A stretch of DNA of 64,000 bases from Rheum nobile (lineage: Eukaryota; Streptophyta; Magnoliopsida; Caryophyllales; Polygonaceae), in assembly GCA_027886185.1 (NCBI GenBank), contig WOAB01000053.1:186001-250000 (forward strand). The letters run 5' to 3'. A model generated the notes under the pieces. The model had not been told where the DNA came from. It worked only from the letters and a program-made list of their open reading frames with translations, and did not search any database. Below, in pieces: positions 34,546 through 46,057 of this stretch (positions within the stretch are counted from its first letter, which is position 1; every line of letters starts with the position of its first letter). Made by a program: the position numbers and the translations under genes.

Positions 34546-36261
34546 TTGATGGACCATCAGATGGCGGCGGCGGGAGTTCTCGGCAGCAACGGCGGCGATC
34601 CACTAGTGTCGACGGCGGAATCGACGGCGGCGACGGCGGAATCGACGACGGCGGCGACGGCGGAATCGACGGCGGCGCTGAATTTCTGTTTTATTGGCGG
34701 CATGGGAGGCGACGCGGAGGAAGAGGGAGGCGAGGCGGGGGAGATGGGAGGCGACACGGCAGAGGAGGTGGCGACCATGACCGGGGAAGAAGGGGTTGGG
34801 CTGCACGTGGAGCCGCCCATGACCGGGGAAGCTGGGCTGCACGTGGAGCCGCCCATGACCGGGGAAGAAGAAGTGCTCTCTAGGCTGCACGACCTGTCGC
34901 CCAGGACCGAGGAGGTTGCCGGCGACCATTTGGGCGAGGAGGGGGATATCGGGGCAGACAATGCCTTCGACGTGGCGTGCGCGGTTGCGATGGAGGCGAT
35001 GTTAGATTTGGGGGAAAATCCCGTTCGTCAAAAGCGGAAATATGAACGGAGGCTTACTGAAAAGGTATGGTGTTTGTAATTTTTAATTTGTTAAATCTAA
35101 TTTATTTAATTAAATTGTTACTCTAATTGTAGATTTGTAAACTTAGTTTTTATTGTATTTAATCATTCTTAAAAAAGACTATAGGTAATTGGCTCAATTA
35201 TACTGTGAAATAATATTAAATATATTATCGTAATGAAAAATTTAATATATTGATTTTGTTTGTAAGAAAACAATTTTCTATATATGTAACTAGGTTGTAT
35301 TGGGAAAATGAATATAGTTATATTTCTTATGGAAAAATAGGAAGTATTGGGTAAGATCGCACGGTCGGATCGAGACAGTCGCCCTACTACTGCATCTGCT
35401 CGCAAGAGGAGGGTTGTCGGTGTATCGCAGGACACGGAGGTGCTGCTTAGTGAGGACGATAGTGAGGGCGATAGTGAGGACGATGTTGGTCCCGTCCGCT
35501 CAGATGAGGACGTGGTTATGGAGGACCCACCTCAGGACGACTTTACTACCGGTCCTTCTACTATCCCTCAGGATCCGGAGTTGATTATCGACCCACCCGA
35601 GTAGCAGTCACATCAGGAGGATCCACCTCATGAGGACTCACCTCAGCAGCAGCCACCTCAGGAGGACTCACCTCAGCAGCAGCCATCTCCGACTGAGCCA
35701 CATCAGCAGACTCCATCTCAGCATGCCCCACCTCCACCTGAGCCATCTCAGCAGGCCCCGTCTCCGCCTGAGCCAGCCACGCAGGCCCCACCTCCGCCTG
35801 AGCCAGCTGAGCAGTTTCCTTCTTTGTTGAGGAACTTTGATACGCACATTGCGGAGCTGATATGGAGGAAGACGTCGTTGGACCCACCAGAGGATGTTGT
35901 TAGGACTTTGAGGGTTCAGACACGCCCTATGCAGTTTGCATTTTGGAGGGATCATATTCCCATAGGGGTCCCTGAGGAGGGTTCCTGGTTTTGGATTGCG
36001 TAGCACACAGGGTTGACCGGTTTACTTGATTTGCAGTTCGGCAATGCTGATCACATCCTCATTTCAGCGTTCGTTGAGAGATGGCATCCAGAGACGAACA
36101 CCTTCCACTTTCCCTGGGGCGAGATAGGTCCTATTCTACATGACGTTCTGATGATTTTAGGGCTGTCGATCGAGGGATTTGAGGTGACGTCACCATGGAC
36201 CGGTCAGGATAGCGAGCTGGCGGAGTGTGAGGCCTTGTTCGGCAACCTCCTCGGTCAATGA
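34546..36261 (+). pseudogene. Plant mobile domain (MAIN/MAIL-like) gene carried by the MULE
   Basis: Exon 1 (34546-35064, ATG MMDHQMAAAG) is rich in A, E, G and T and ends RRLTEK at a GT donor. The intron runs 35065-35340. Exon 2 has an acidic stretch (LLSEDDSEGDSEDD) and then P/Q/E-rich repeats of about 11 residues (PPPPEPSQQA type, 35690-35820). The plant mobile domain follows: FAFWRDHIPIGV, TGLTGLLDLQFGNADHILIS, AFVERWHPETNTFHFPWGE, HDVLMILGLSIEG. Stops are at 35602 (TAG) and 36001 (TAG). The domain is cut short at 36261 where the transposase tail begins, so its C-terminal part is absent. Host PMD proteins act in gene silencing and genome stability. Whether the transposon copy ever did is unknown. 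Confidence 0.83.
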
Positions 36262-38126
36262 AGTCCTGCACCGTGACATTGTCCACTGTGACTGCAACAC
36301 CATCATCGACATCAAGATCCTTTGCATCCACCCCTTCCCATCGGATCTGCTTCCAGAAAATATCAACCTCTTCAGGCACTAACGGGTAACCCGTCTCCAC
36401 GTAGACCTTAATTGTGTGTGGGCAAGGCAGTCCTAGTGTGGACCTCCACCAAAAATCATCATATTTGTCCCCAATTTTCCCCTCCTTTGCTAACACAGCT
36501 TGGGCATACAACATTCTCAAGCATTTCTCAGAGCACTTTTCAAGGATACGCTTGAAGAATACCTTAACCCACTCAGGGCCATTTACTATCTCCATGGGAA
36601 AGGCAATGCAGTTCTTGGTCATCTCAAATCGGATCTTCCGATGCTGATCAACAAACATGTTGTCGATGTGCTGCACAATTGTGTCGAACCCTCCAACGGA
36701 TGTCTCAATCATGTCCTTAAGCATAGAGTGCTGACCCTCAACCCTGAAAATAATATAATCGTTTACAATTTACTAAATGAATTTTATAACCCAATTTGAT
36801 TGCAAATGTTTGTATGAAAGTTACCTATTTGATGTTCTTGTGGCAAAATGGAGAACATCATCACACCATGCCGCAACTAGCTTCTTCTTATGCTCATTAA
36901 ACCAAGTTTGCTCCACATATTTCACCAGGCCTTCACTCCATATCTCCTTAAAGTGAGCAAGTCGCTCTCTATACTCCTCCTTTGTGTGAGACCTCATCAC
37001 CCGACGAACACTTCCCGAGAATTTCTTCTCGTCAATCTTCATCGTCTTAGCATATGCCTTCATATTACGGTCTACATGGACCTGGCACAATAGATGACGA
37101 ACCTTCGGAAACACCAATTTGGCAGCCTTGATCAGTCCTAGCTCTTGATCAGACATGATGCATACGAGACTTTTCCCCCCGTACAACCACTTCAATCGTC
37201 TCAGTGCCCATGCATAGTGGTTTGCCGTCTCCCTTTCCATGAACACAAGAGCAATGCAATATGTGTAGTTGGTGCAAGTAAACCCAACAATCTGGAACAG
37301 AGGCATACCGTACCTATAAATGCAACACAAAAAATACTTTAAACCCGCAGAAAATACCATTATCTACACATAATACAAAAATGAGTAAGGTTTACCTGTT
37401 GGTTTTGTAGGTCGAATTCATGATGACGACATTAGGGAACATGCATAGCAAATGTCGAGCGTCTGGATGAGAAATAAACAAGCAAGCCAAAACCTCCTTC
37501 CCATATTCCCTCGTCTTAGTAGCAGTGTCCAACAAATAGACTTTCTCATTCAAAAACCCCAATGACCATTGTGTCACATTCAGATTGCCTAGGGATTTCA
37601 ACCTCTCCTTAGCCCTAACAGTGTACACCTGCCTCCTCGAAATCGTTGAACCCGTATATTCATTCCTAAGCTGTGTAGAAATAACCTTGGGTCTTGCACC
37701 CGCCGCAGTATCAATCATCACTTTCCTACGTTGCTCCTTCGTAAGTCGGGAAGCAAATGCATGTCCGATCAAGGTGGTCGAAAGCATATGGTTATGGCAT
37801 CCACTAACAACCGATATGGTCCACCCAGGATCTCTAATAGCATTTCCTTCCCTAAAAGTACCATGTAACAAAAAAGGACAATCCTTCTTCTTTGACCTAG
37901 CTTTATTCACTCGTATCGGGCTGACCTTTTTACCATCGACTAACTTCTTTTTCTTGTCGAACCTAGGTAACCCGGATCTCTCACAATGAAATATAATCTT
38001 TTTAGGCTTTGATGATTTAGTAGTGCAGCCCAAATTGACCGTTGTCAATCGTACACTCCCTGGGCTGCACATAGTGCCGCCCAGAAGTACTCCGGTTTTC
38101 GTGAACCGGTTCACTGGGCGGCACAT
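36131..38126 (-). pseudogene. MULE transposase (FAR1-like)
   Basis: Three exons in phase: about 38126-37396, 37313-36835 and 36743 to a stop at 36131. They have GT/AG junctions that exactly rejoin TYKTNR|YGMP and TSNR|VEGQH. Exon 1 has a FAR1-type zinc region (CERSG, CPFLLHG, GCHNH) and a region rich in K and R. The transposase core follows (NSTYKTNRYGMPLFQIVGFT, YAWALRRL, IMSDQELGLIKAA, VFPKVRHLLCQVHVDRN). The first catalytic Asp of the DDE triad, normally in a D-S/C-T-Y-K motif, is Asn here, so the enzyme should be dead. The C-terminal part carries GLPCPHTI, a SWIM-like remnant. The genuine tail is likely near VTVQDFID (about 36265); the last 40 or so codons run into the PMD fragment on the other strand. 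The N-terminal start is unclear because the frame runs into the inverted repeat. Confidence 0.9.
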
Positions 38127-38280
38127 GTTGCCGCCGACTAAACCGGTTCAGTGAAACCGGTTTTTAAAAAATATATTTTAAATAATTTTTTTAAATAAAA
38201 TAAAAATTGAACCCATCCTGGGCTGCACTACGTGCCGCTCAGGAAACTCGGGTTTTCTGGGCGGCAAGATGTGCCGCCCA
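38061..38280. repeat. Subterminal palindromes, right set (4 copies)
   Basis: Copies of the 23-bp palindrome at 38061-38083, 38115-38137, 38219-38241 and 38258-38280. Distances from the right end (about 46, 85, 189 and 243 bases) loosely mirror those of the left set. CCGGTT words again lie between copies. Confidence 0.85.
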
Positions 38281-38438
38281 AGGAGGAGTGCGAAGTAAAA
38301 AAAACTGGAGTGTGCGGTTTTTCGCCGTTTTTTATATATATATAAATACACGTGTTTATTCATATGTTAACTCAATTATTAGTATTTGTGGTTGTCGTCT
38401 TAAAAAATCTCTAGATTGAATTTCAAATCGCACTTGAA

Positions 38439-38518
38439 ATAAGCTTAATGATTACCTAGAAAAAAATAACTAAACCCTTATGTTACTAACATATTTTGAG
38501 ATCGTACTTTATACATGT
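38439..38518 (+). repeat. Right copy of ~80-bp direct repeat flanking the MULE
   Basis: It starts ATAAGCTTAATGATTACCTA and ends TTATACATGT, matching 33964-34046. It lies 112 bases outside the right end of the MULE, whereas the left copy is 17 bases outside the left end. It is therefore not a target-site duplication. Confidence 0.85.
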
Positions 38519-39075
38519 AAATTAAGATAATATATGTTTCGAACTATAATCATAGAATATTCAAATTAAAATCATTTGCATACTAAAGTCGGCAAATCTG
38601 TCCATTGATTTCAACGGTGACGTAATATAAGTGTATACAATATTAAAACCCGACAATTAGCATATGAAAAGATCCGACAATTATATATGACTCAAACATG
38701 GCATGACCATAATAGAGTATATGTGTACTTACAATTAATGTCCAACTTCATTTAGTATTAGAAAATATTTATGGGTACTTTTTTTACTTGATTAATCCTT
38801 ATAATCCATTGATATATGAGTTAAACTAGGTAGTTTGACTCATCTTTTTCACTCATACAATTTAAGATACGAGAAATTTAACGAAATTAATTAGTTAATA
38901 GTAACGAAATTAATTAGTTAATAAGTTTGCATATGCGAAATGGACACGAAATTATATGTTTTGGTATAGTTTAGATGTTGTAAGCAGTGGCCACGAGGCC
39001 CATGATCTTAACTCCTGGAAATTAAACATACAAGTATCAATCAATCAATCAATCATCATCCATCATCAATCAATA
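38519..39075. other. AT-rich non-coding DNA with a TCAA microsatellite
   Basis: No gene is seen. A (TCAA)n run with ATCATCC variants lies at about 39038-39073, directly before the Helitron 5' end. Confidence 0.5.
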
Positions 39076-39520
39076 TCTAATATAAAGTTGTCCTATGGAA
39101 AAAGATTTTGAAATAGGAAGTGTCATAAATTGGATATTTAATTGGTGTTTAAATTACAAAGCTATAATTATCTAATCTATAATTCTCTAATGCCGAAACT
39201 GTCATCAAATAGATATTCACTATGACATAAATTGGATATTTAATTGATATTTTAATTACAAGGCTATAATGCTCTAATGTTGAAACTGCTCCTGTGTCAT
39301 CGAATGGAAATTCAATTGGTATTTCAACCTCTTGGCCGTTACACCCTCCAAGGGAGATTTATTTTCCTTAAATTATAACCCCTTTTACACTAATTCAAGC
39401 ATTGAAGTGCCCAAACATTAAAGGTGCTGCTTTAACATATTCTACTTCCCCATAAAATGTACACCCTCCTTGCATTAGAGCCATCCTACGAGAGTAACAT
39501 CCCTTGAGCCAGAGTTGGAA

Positions 39521-42377
39521 ATGACTTCATCTTCTTCCAAAAAATCCATCGTCGATTCGTCCAAGAAGTTTGTCGGACATCTTCCAATGAAAGCGATCGA
39601 TGATTTCTTAGCATCTTCGTATGTTTCCTTCTCGGAGCTGGCTGAGGGTAGGGACTGTACATTCAAAGCCATGGTGATCCGTACGTGGGACGCAATCACC
39701 CTGCAAAAACATTATATCAGCATAGATTACATCTTGGCGGACCATAAGGTATGAATAAAATGCTTTTGCCCCTTCACCCACCCTGTTATATGGCTTAAGC
39801 GATTACCGTAGTCGCCTTCTATGTCAGGGAGACGCGATCCACTGCGTTGCACGAGAGAACATCAGCCACTGCTTCACGGGCAAACTATTGGTAGGGGAAG
39901 TGTACGCCGTACACATGGGATGCATCAAAGAAGGTGTGGGCGCCAAGGCGAAATCTCAAACCGATAGCCGAATTGTGTACGCCCATCCCGCCTCAGACGA
40001 ACGGTATTACCTACGCATGCTACTGAACGTGGTTGAAGGGCCTCACACATTTGAAGAAATCCGAACGGTGAATGGGAAACAGTATGACACCTTTAGGCAA
40101 GCATGCTATGCCCGTGGAATGCTCAAGGAAGACAATGAGTGGACCGACAGAATCAAAGAAGCACAAGTCTGGGCAACGGGTGTACAACTGAGTGATTTGT
40201 TTGTCACGATTCTAATCTTTTGTGAGGTAACCAATCCAGGAAGGCTGTGGGACACGAATTGGGCTGCGTTATCATAAGACATACTATACCAGAAGAGAAG
40301 GGAATTCAGGTTTCCGACCTTAGAATTCAGTGACAACCAGCTGAAGAACTACTGTTAGCTAGCCATTGAAGAGCTCCTCGCCAAAAATGGAAACACATTG
40401 CCTGACTACCCGGGAATTCCAATGCCAGACAAGCAACTACTCAGCGCAATGGACAATCGCCTAATACGAGAAGAACTCTCCTACAATGCCCATAAAATGG
40501 AAGAGCTACATGCAACCATGTACCAGACACTGAACGCCGACCAAAAAACAATCTACGCAAGGGTAATCAATGCGATGGATAAGCAATCCGGAGAGTTCTT
40601 CTTCATTTACGGTGCTGGAGGAACAGGGAAAACTTATCTATACAGGACAATAATGGCCCGCATAAGATCACAAGGGAATATCGTTATTGCCGTAGCATCC
40701 TCGGGTAAGTGCTAACCTATGTTCAATCACCTGGATAATAGTTTCACATCTACTCCATTTTCTAGCCGCGAAAACACGATGCACAAAACACAACATGCTA
40801 ATGTCTATTACACCCATTGTAGGCCCGTAATAATAACATTACAATGACCGTAAGCACCTGGTAGTTACATGTTCCCTTCATATACCGAATAAGATAACCC
40901 TACATACTTAATTCTACTACTCTCTAACACCATTGTTCCCCACAGGTATTGCTTCCCTTTTATTACCAGGCGGTCAGACAACTCACAGTAGGTTTCTAAT
41001 CCCAATCGAGTTGCTTGATAATAGCACATGTGGTATTAAACAAAACACGCAATTAGCCCAACTTATGCACGAAGTCAAACTGATCATTTGGGATGAAGCT
41101 CCAATGACCCACATAAATGCATTTGAGGCATTGAACAGAACCTTGCAAGATATCCAAAGCATCAAAAAGGCTAAAAACAAGGACAAACTATTTGGGAGTA
41201 TAACGGTCCTACTAGGAGGAGATTTCAAGCAAATACTTCCAGTCATTAGCAAAGGGAAAAGACAAGACATCGTCCAAGCTTGCATCAGCAACTCCCCTAT
41301 TTGGGCTCATTGCCAAGTACTCACTTTAACCAAGAGCATGAGGGTCAATGACCAACAGGCCAATGGCGAGATTGACATCAACAAACAACAATTCAACAAT
41401 TGGATTCAAAAGATAGGGGATGGAAATGCTGAAGCAATAGCGCTGGACAATGAGGCAGAAGAAACGTGGACTGAGATCCTGCAAGAGTTCATAATCATAC
41501 ATGGGGCAAATCCGATTGAGCAGCTGATTGACAAAGTCTTTCCAGATTTCATGGCAAATGAAACCAACCCGTCGTACCTCCACGACAGGGCTATCCTCAC
41601 CCCCCCTAAACGAAGATACAAATCAGATTAACTACTACATGTTCAAGCATTTGCGCGGACACACAAAGACATACAAAAGCGCAAATGAGATCTGCAAGGC
41701 ATCTACCGATGTGGCTGACCAAGAGCATTTATACCCACCCGAATTCTTAAAAGCCAAGATTTTCCCGGTACTTTAAGCTTGCATTTTCATACACTGTGGC
41801 TAATAAGTTATACAACCCATAAAGACTGACAATAACATGGAAACTAAACTACAGGAATCCACCACACGCGCTGGAACTTAAGGAAGGGTTGCCAGTGATG
41901 CTTCTACATAACGTCAACCCGTCACAAGGACTGTGCAACGACACCCGACTTATCATTACACATGTGGGGGAGTGGGTTGTTGAGGCTGAGATTATAACAG
42001 GAACGCGCGTAGTGAATACAGTCCTAATTCCTAGGATAACACTTAGTGCCGCCCAATCAAAATGGCCATTCGTAATGAAGCGTCAACAGTTCCCTCTGAA
42101 AGCTTGCTATGCTATCACTATCAACAAAAGCCAGGGGCAATCACTGAAGCATGTGGGGTTGTACTTACCACAACCAGTTTTTTGCCACGGCCAGCTATAT
42201 GTTGCAATTTCCAGAGTGACAGACCCACGGGGGCTCAGTATATTGTTACTACAAACGGGTAAAGAGCCGCCTAACTACACGCGGAATATAGTCTTCCAAG
42301 AGGCATTCAACAACGTGGTCACCGACATGAATGCGAGTCTTAACCCCACTATTATAAATAACACAAAAACCCGATAA
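39521..42377 (+). pseudogene. OB-fold / Helitron PIF1-like helicase gene, lacking Rep, broken
   Basis: Exon 1 (39521-39748) and exon 2 (from 39838) join in phase to give an RPA-like OB fold (CTFKAMVIRTWDAIT, GDAIHCVARENISHCF, LVGEVYAVHM). It passes straight into the Helitron segment normally found after Rep (SDERYYLRMLLNVVEGP, FEEIRTVNGKQYDTFRQACY, LFVTILIFCEV). In-frame stops occur at 40275 (TAA) and at about 40354 (TAG). The helicase follows: GAGGTGKT Walker A at about 40612, an intron 40705-40945, IIWDEAPM (Walker B) at about 41090, and GGDFKQILPV. A one-base shift lies in a seven-C run at about 41600-41607, after which LNEDTNQINYYM is read. A further intron lies at about 41768-41854, then the C-terminal helicase motifs (MTINKSQGQ-like AITINKSQGQSLKHVGLYLP, GQLYVAISRV). 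The introns are canonical except that the phase at 41767/41855 does not match. Confidence 0.88.
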
Positions 42378-42937
42378 AATCTATACCTTTGCACGATATT
42401 ATTAGCATCCAGGATTTTAACAGTAATAAACACTTCATTGGTTACCATATCGACCAACATGTTATAACGCTTATAATGAATTTACATAGCTATACATAAA
42501 TAGCTTCCTTGGATTAACAAAATTATCTTCTACTGTTGCAGGGCTAGAGACTTCATATATTCCGCAATTCAATCAGTCACGCACTCTCATGGGGAACAAC
42601 GAGTTGTTTCAAACGGGTGCATTGTTACAAGTGATTCGAATATTACATTTCACTACCATCGTTTTCATCAATGTACCTCAAATTCAAGTTTCGCATCAAA
42701 TAAAGGATCAAACAAAGCAACATATGATGGGGTTATAAAGGGGAAAAAACGGATCCTTCCATTTGTGCAAAAAAATTGATACAAGTATAAAAGGAACCTC
42801 GCATACCAACCTATCAGAATCTCCCAACTAATTGAACAACACATCGATTTAGGACATCATCGGCCATCGCTACCACGCAGTCTTACCACACATCCAATCA
42901 CCAACCAAATAAGACATTAACAAACATACACCAATGC

Positions 42938-42968
42938 CCCGTGCGTAGCACGGGACTCCGATGTCTAG
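42938..42968 (+). terminator. Helitron 3' hairpin and CTAG terminus
   Basis: CCCGTGC (42938-42944) pairs perfectly with GCACGGG (42948-42954) across a GTA loop. It is followed 10 bases later by CTAG (42965-42968) and then host T. This is the canonical Helitron 3' transposition terminator. Confidence 0.9.
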
Positions 42969-44998
42969 TATATATAAACAAGTCCATGAGTGGGAAAGGG
43001 CAAAGCAACCACTCACCTCATTCCCCTCAATCAATTCTTCTTTCAATAAACAGAGGCAACGGTGTTTGTCAATGTTTCCTCTATTTTTTTCTTATTATTT
43101 TGTAATGGAAAAACGTTGATTTTTTTTTGTAAACGGTGTCATACACCGTTGTCATTTAATTTATTTATTTAAAAAAAAATCAACAACTTCTCTTACCGTT
43201 GTTTGGAACGACTTCTCTTACTGGTTGGTTAGAGCAATTCTGCTGTGGTGTCTACAACACCTCTGACTGGTGCAAGTAGCTGACTCCAGAATATCTCATG
43301 TTGGCGCTCAACAAAAGTGAAATATTAATTTATTGTATAACTAGTGTACTACTCGTGTATAATATGAAATTTAATTTATAAAAAATATTTTAATTATTAA
43401 AAAATTATGATAAATGTTTAAATGTACTTTTCACATACTAAAATAATAAAATGTAATAAAACTTTCAACGTAGCAGAAGAATAAGACCTTACGATTCTAT
43501 GATCCATATTTAGTCTAATGATTTTAACCGGTATAGTGAATCGTAGGTGCACAGAATCGTAATGAGATCTTATGATTCTATGATCCAGATCATGGGATCT
43601 TACAAATTTTTTTATCCTATTAAGAGCCCAACACTTTAGCTCTATTTTGGATAAAATTATCAATTTTTATCTAGACTCTCATCTTTAGTATTTTTAATCA
43701 ATTGAAAATCCATATTTAGAACTTCATTCGATCGGAAATACAAGTCATTTTAGGATGTTATTTTGATCTACAGTGAAAGTCGTCTTAGGTTTTTCAAACA
43801 ATTCCTTAGCTTCTTGATTATGTTTATTTTATAAAAAAATTGGATCTTGACTACATGATTCGATTAGTCAGAGCCGCTCTACATTCAAATTGGGGTATCG
43901 CAGGCCTATGAATGAGTAGACCCCTCATAACATCAACATCTTTATATACGCCTCCATACAAAATCGAAGATGAAACCTCTAGATAAAACATTTAAGGGAG
44001 ATCGACATTATAACTTTTTATTAAGTTTACTTAATTCTTTCTTTAAAATTGTGCTAATAAGCCAATGTTTTTATCACATGTCATCACCTCAATTTTTACA
44101 TACTTTTACATTGTTTTCAAAATCAAATGCATATCTTCTTTCTTTCCAATTTAAATAACAAGAACATTCTCAAATATTTATAGATTCTCTTAACATACTA
44201 ATTTTATAATTTAATTTAGATATCTAGAATAATGCTAAATAAATTTAAAAAACTAAGATAAATCATTTATTAAATATCTAAAAATAAAAATTTAAACCTA
44301 AAGAGGTTGAAAACAAGACCATAATTGTTATAGAAGTTTAAATTTTTATCAGAGTCGAAGTTCGAATATGCCACACATTTGGACAGATTTTATAAGTATG
44401 AGAATTAGTAATCATTTAAAAGTCATAATAATTTAAGTTTACATATTGCTACCAACTTATACCAGGACAACTTATACTACTCAATTATAAGAGGAAAACA
44501 TGTAAGAGATCTGTAATTTTTGTAACACATATTTATCAACTTTTCATTCATATTCACTTATAATATTTTTTTGAATATCTTTCTTACTTTCTGTAATTGA
44601 TATGTTATTTTTTAATTGATTTTTTATTTGTGATACGATAATCAATAAATATTATATATAGAATCCATGTATACAAAAATTAAACCACCTGTGTAAGTCA
44701 CGAATTAAGCTAGTTATTATAAGTATAACTAAACCTATAATGATCCGAACAAAAAATGTTCGAAATTGGAAACCGGACCAACCACCGACTTGAACTGAAT
44801 CGAACAAACCCAAAGCAATCTTAAAATTGTTTTTTTTATAATACACTCTGAGCCCAAATAGGTCAAATCCGGCCCAACCCACAACAAGTCTACAACCCCT
44901 ACATATAAAACTGGAACCATAATTCACTCTCCTTTCTCGCTCGCCGTTAGGTTTTTAGCTAGGACTCGCCGTTCTCTCGGAGACACACAGAAGCAGCA
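42969..44998. other. Non-coding DNA upstream of RPL35
   Basis: No gene is recognised. There is a perfect hairpin AACGGTGT-CAT-ACACCGTT at about 43133-43151, within a larger inverted context (GATTTTTTTTTG ... AAAAAAAAATC) that may be a MITE core. Two near copies of CTTAYGATTCTATGATCC lie at about 43489 and 43569. The stretch from about 44930 is the leader of RPL35. Confidence 0.45.
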
Positions 44999-46057
44999 AT
45001 GGGTAATTCAAAGATAAACCCTAGCTCTCTTTGTGTTTCTATTTCCAGTTGATAATCTGTTTCCTGTGTTCCTAATTATATTCTTTTCTCTGGTCTTTTT
45101 GTTGATTCGCACTACGCAGCGAGAATCAAGGTTCATGAGCTGAGGCAGAAGGCGAAGGCCGATCTGTTGAGCCAGCTCACGGAATTGAAGGCCGAGCTTG
45201 CTCTCCTTCGCGTTGCCAAGGTCACTGGTGGAGCTCCCAACAAGCTCTCCAAGATGTATGTATCGTTTTTTTTTATTTCCCTCTTTCTCCTCATCTGGTT
45301 CTAGGGTTTTGCGTTTTGTCTCTGGTTTTTCGTTTTCTTATGGTGTTGGAATCGATTTGTGATGCTATGGCAGAAAAGTGGTGAGGTTGTCGATTGCGCA
45401 AGTGTTGACTGTGATTTCGCAGAAGCAGAAATTGGCGTTGAGGGAGGCGTACAAGAATAAGAAGTACTTGCCTCTTGATCTCCGCCCTAAGAAGACCAGA
45501 GCTATTCGCCGCCGTCTCACCAAGCACCAGGTACTCGTTCACATTTCCGGTTCTTGATTAAGTACAATGGATGTTGAAGATGTGGATTGAGTATTTTTCA
45601 TAATTAGTCCTTGATTTCTGTATGAGGTTGTCTTTTGCTAAGATGATTAATGTTTAGTAAAATGCATTATTTTTATTTCTGCCCCAATTGGGGTCTCTGT
45701 GTCAAGTTTATCTTTGGATACATTCAGTACAATTTAAGAAGTGAACAAATAATGAACTTTGATGATATTTAATTCCAGTGCTGCGCACTTGCTTATTCAA
45801 CATTGCAACTATGATTTGGAGTATTCTGACTGTTGGATATGCTTTTGCTGTCTTTATACACCTTATAATCATTTAGTATGCATATAAATAGGAATCTAAT
45901 TAGAATTTGGCATCAATGAATTGAGGATATATCTGTAGTTTTTTACTTTAGCAACTTATATACTTGTTGCTGGCGTTTTCAGGCCTCTTTGAAGACAGAA
46001 AGGGAAAAGAAGAGAGGGGTGTATTTCCCCATGAGAAAGTATGCAATCAAGGTCTAA
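44999..46057 (+). CDS. RPL35: 60S ribosomal protein L35 (uL29), complete, four exons
   Basis: A component of the cytosolic large ribosomal subunit near the polypeptide exit tunnel. Exons: 44999-45002 (ATGG only), 45120-45255, 45374-45530 and 45983-46057, ending TAA. All introns are GT-AG and all phases join, giving 123 residues, the usual length of plant L35. Recognisable blocks are MARIKVHELRQKAKADLL, ELKAELALLRVAKVTGGAPN, IKVVRLSIAQVLTVISQKQK, LPLDLRPKKTRAIRRRLTKH and the C-terminal YFPMRKYAIKV. The first exon ends one base after the ATG, an arrangement common in plant ribosomal protein genes. A telo-box-like AAACCCTAG (45016-45024) lies in intron 1. I see no damage, so it is likely a working gene. 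Confidence 0.97.
45016..45024 (+). promoter_or_regulatory. Telo-box-like element in RPL35 intron 1
   Basis: AAACCCTAG, close to the AAACCCTAA telo box found near the start of many plant ribosomal protein genes. Its position just after the first exon fits that pattern. A functional role here is inferred only. Confidence 0.4.

Larger units (their letters stand above)
34064..38326. mobile_element. Mutator-like element with plant-mobile-domain gene and MULE transposase (4.26 kb)
   Basis: Terminal inverted repeats of about 77 bp run 34064-34141 and 38250-38326. Both start GGCGAAAAA.CCGC and include ACTTCGCACTCCTCCTTGGG. Inside are a plus-strand plant-mobile-domain (PMD) gene and a minus-strand transposase, which meet tail to tail at about 36260. 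PMD sequences are known to occur within plant transposons as well as in host MAIN/MAIL genes. A flanking 9-bp duplication is not clear (TATTTTTTT at the left, GTTTTTTAT at the right), so the outer ends could be off by a few bases. Both genes are damaged. Confidence 0.85.
39076..42968 (+). mobile_element. Helitron with RPA-like OB fold and PIF1-type helicase
   Basis: The 5' end TCTAATATAAAGTTG (preceded by A) and the 3' end ...CTAG (followed by T) are typical Helitron ends inserted between A and T. A short perfect hairpin precedes the 3' end. Near the 5' end, a unit with ATAAATTGGATATTTAATTG repeats about 102 bases apart (39125 and 39227). The single coding region (39521-42377) encodes an OB-fold domain and helicase domains. 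The HUH nuclease (Rep) domain of autonomous Helitrons is absent, so the element is non-autonomous as seen. Confidence 0.83.

Noticed and set aside
34603..34961. Minus-strand frames rich in S, P, R opposite the PMD gene
   Set aside because: Exon 1 of the PMD gene in the plus frame continues through a splice junction into a recognised domain; the opposite frames are GC-codon shadows.
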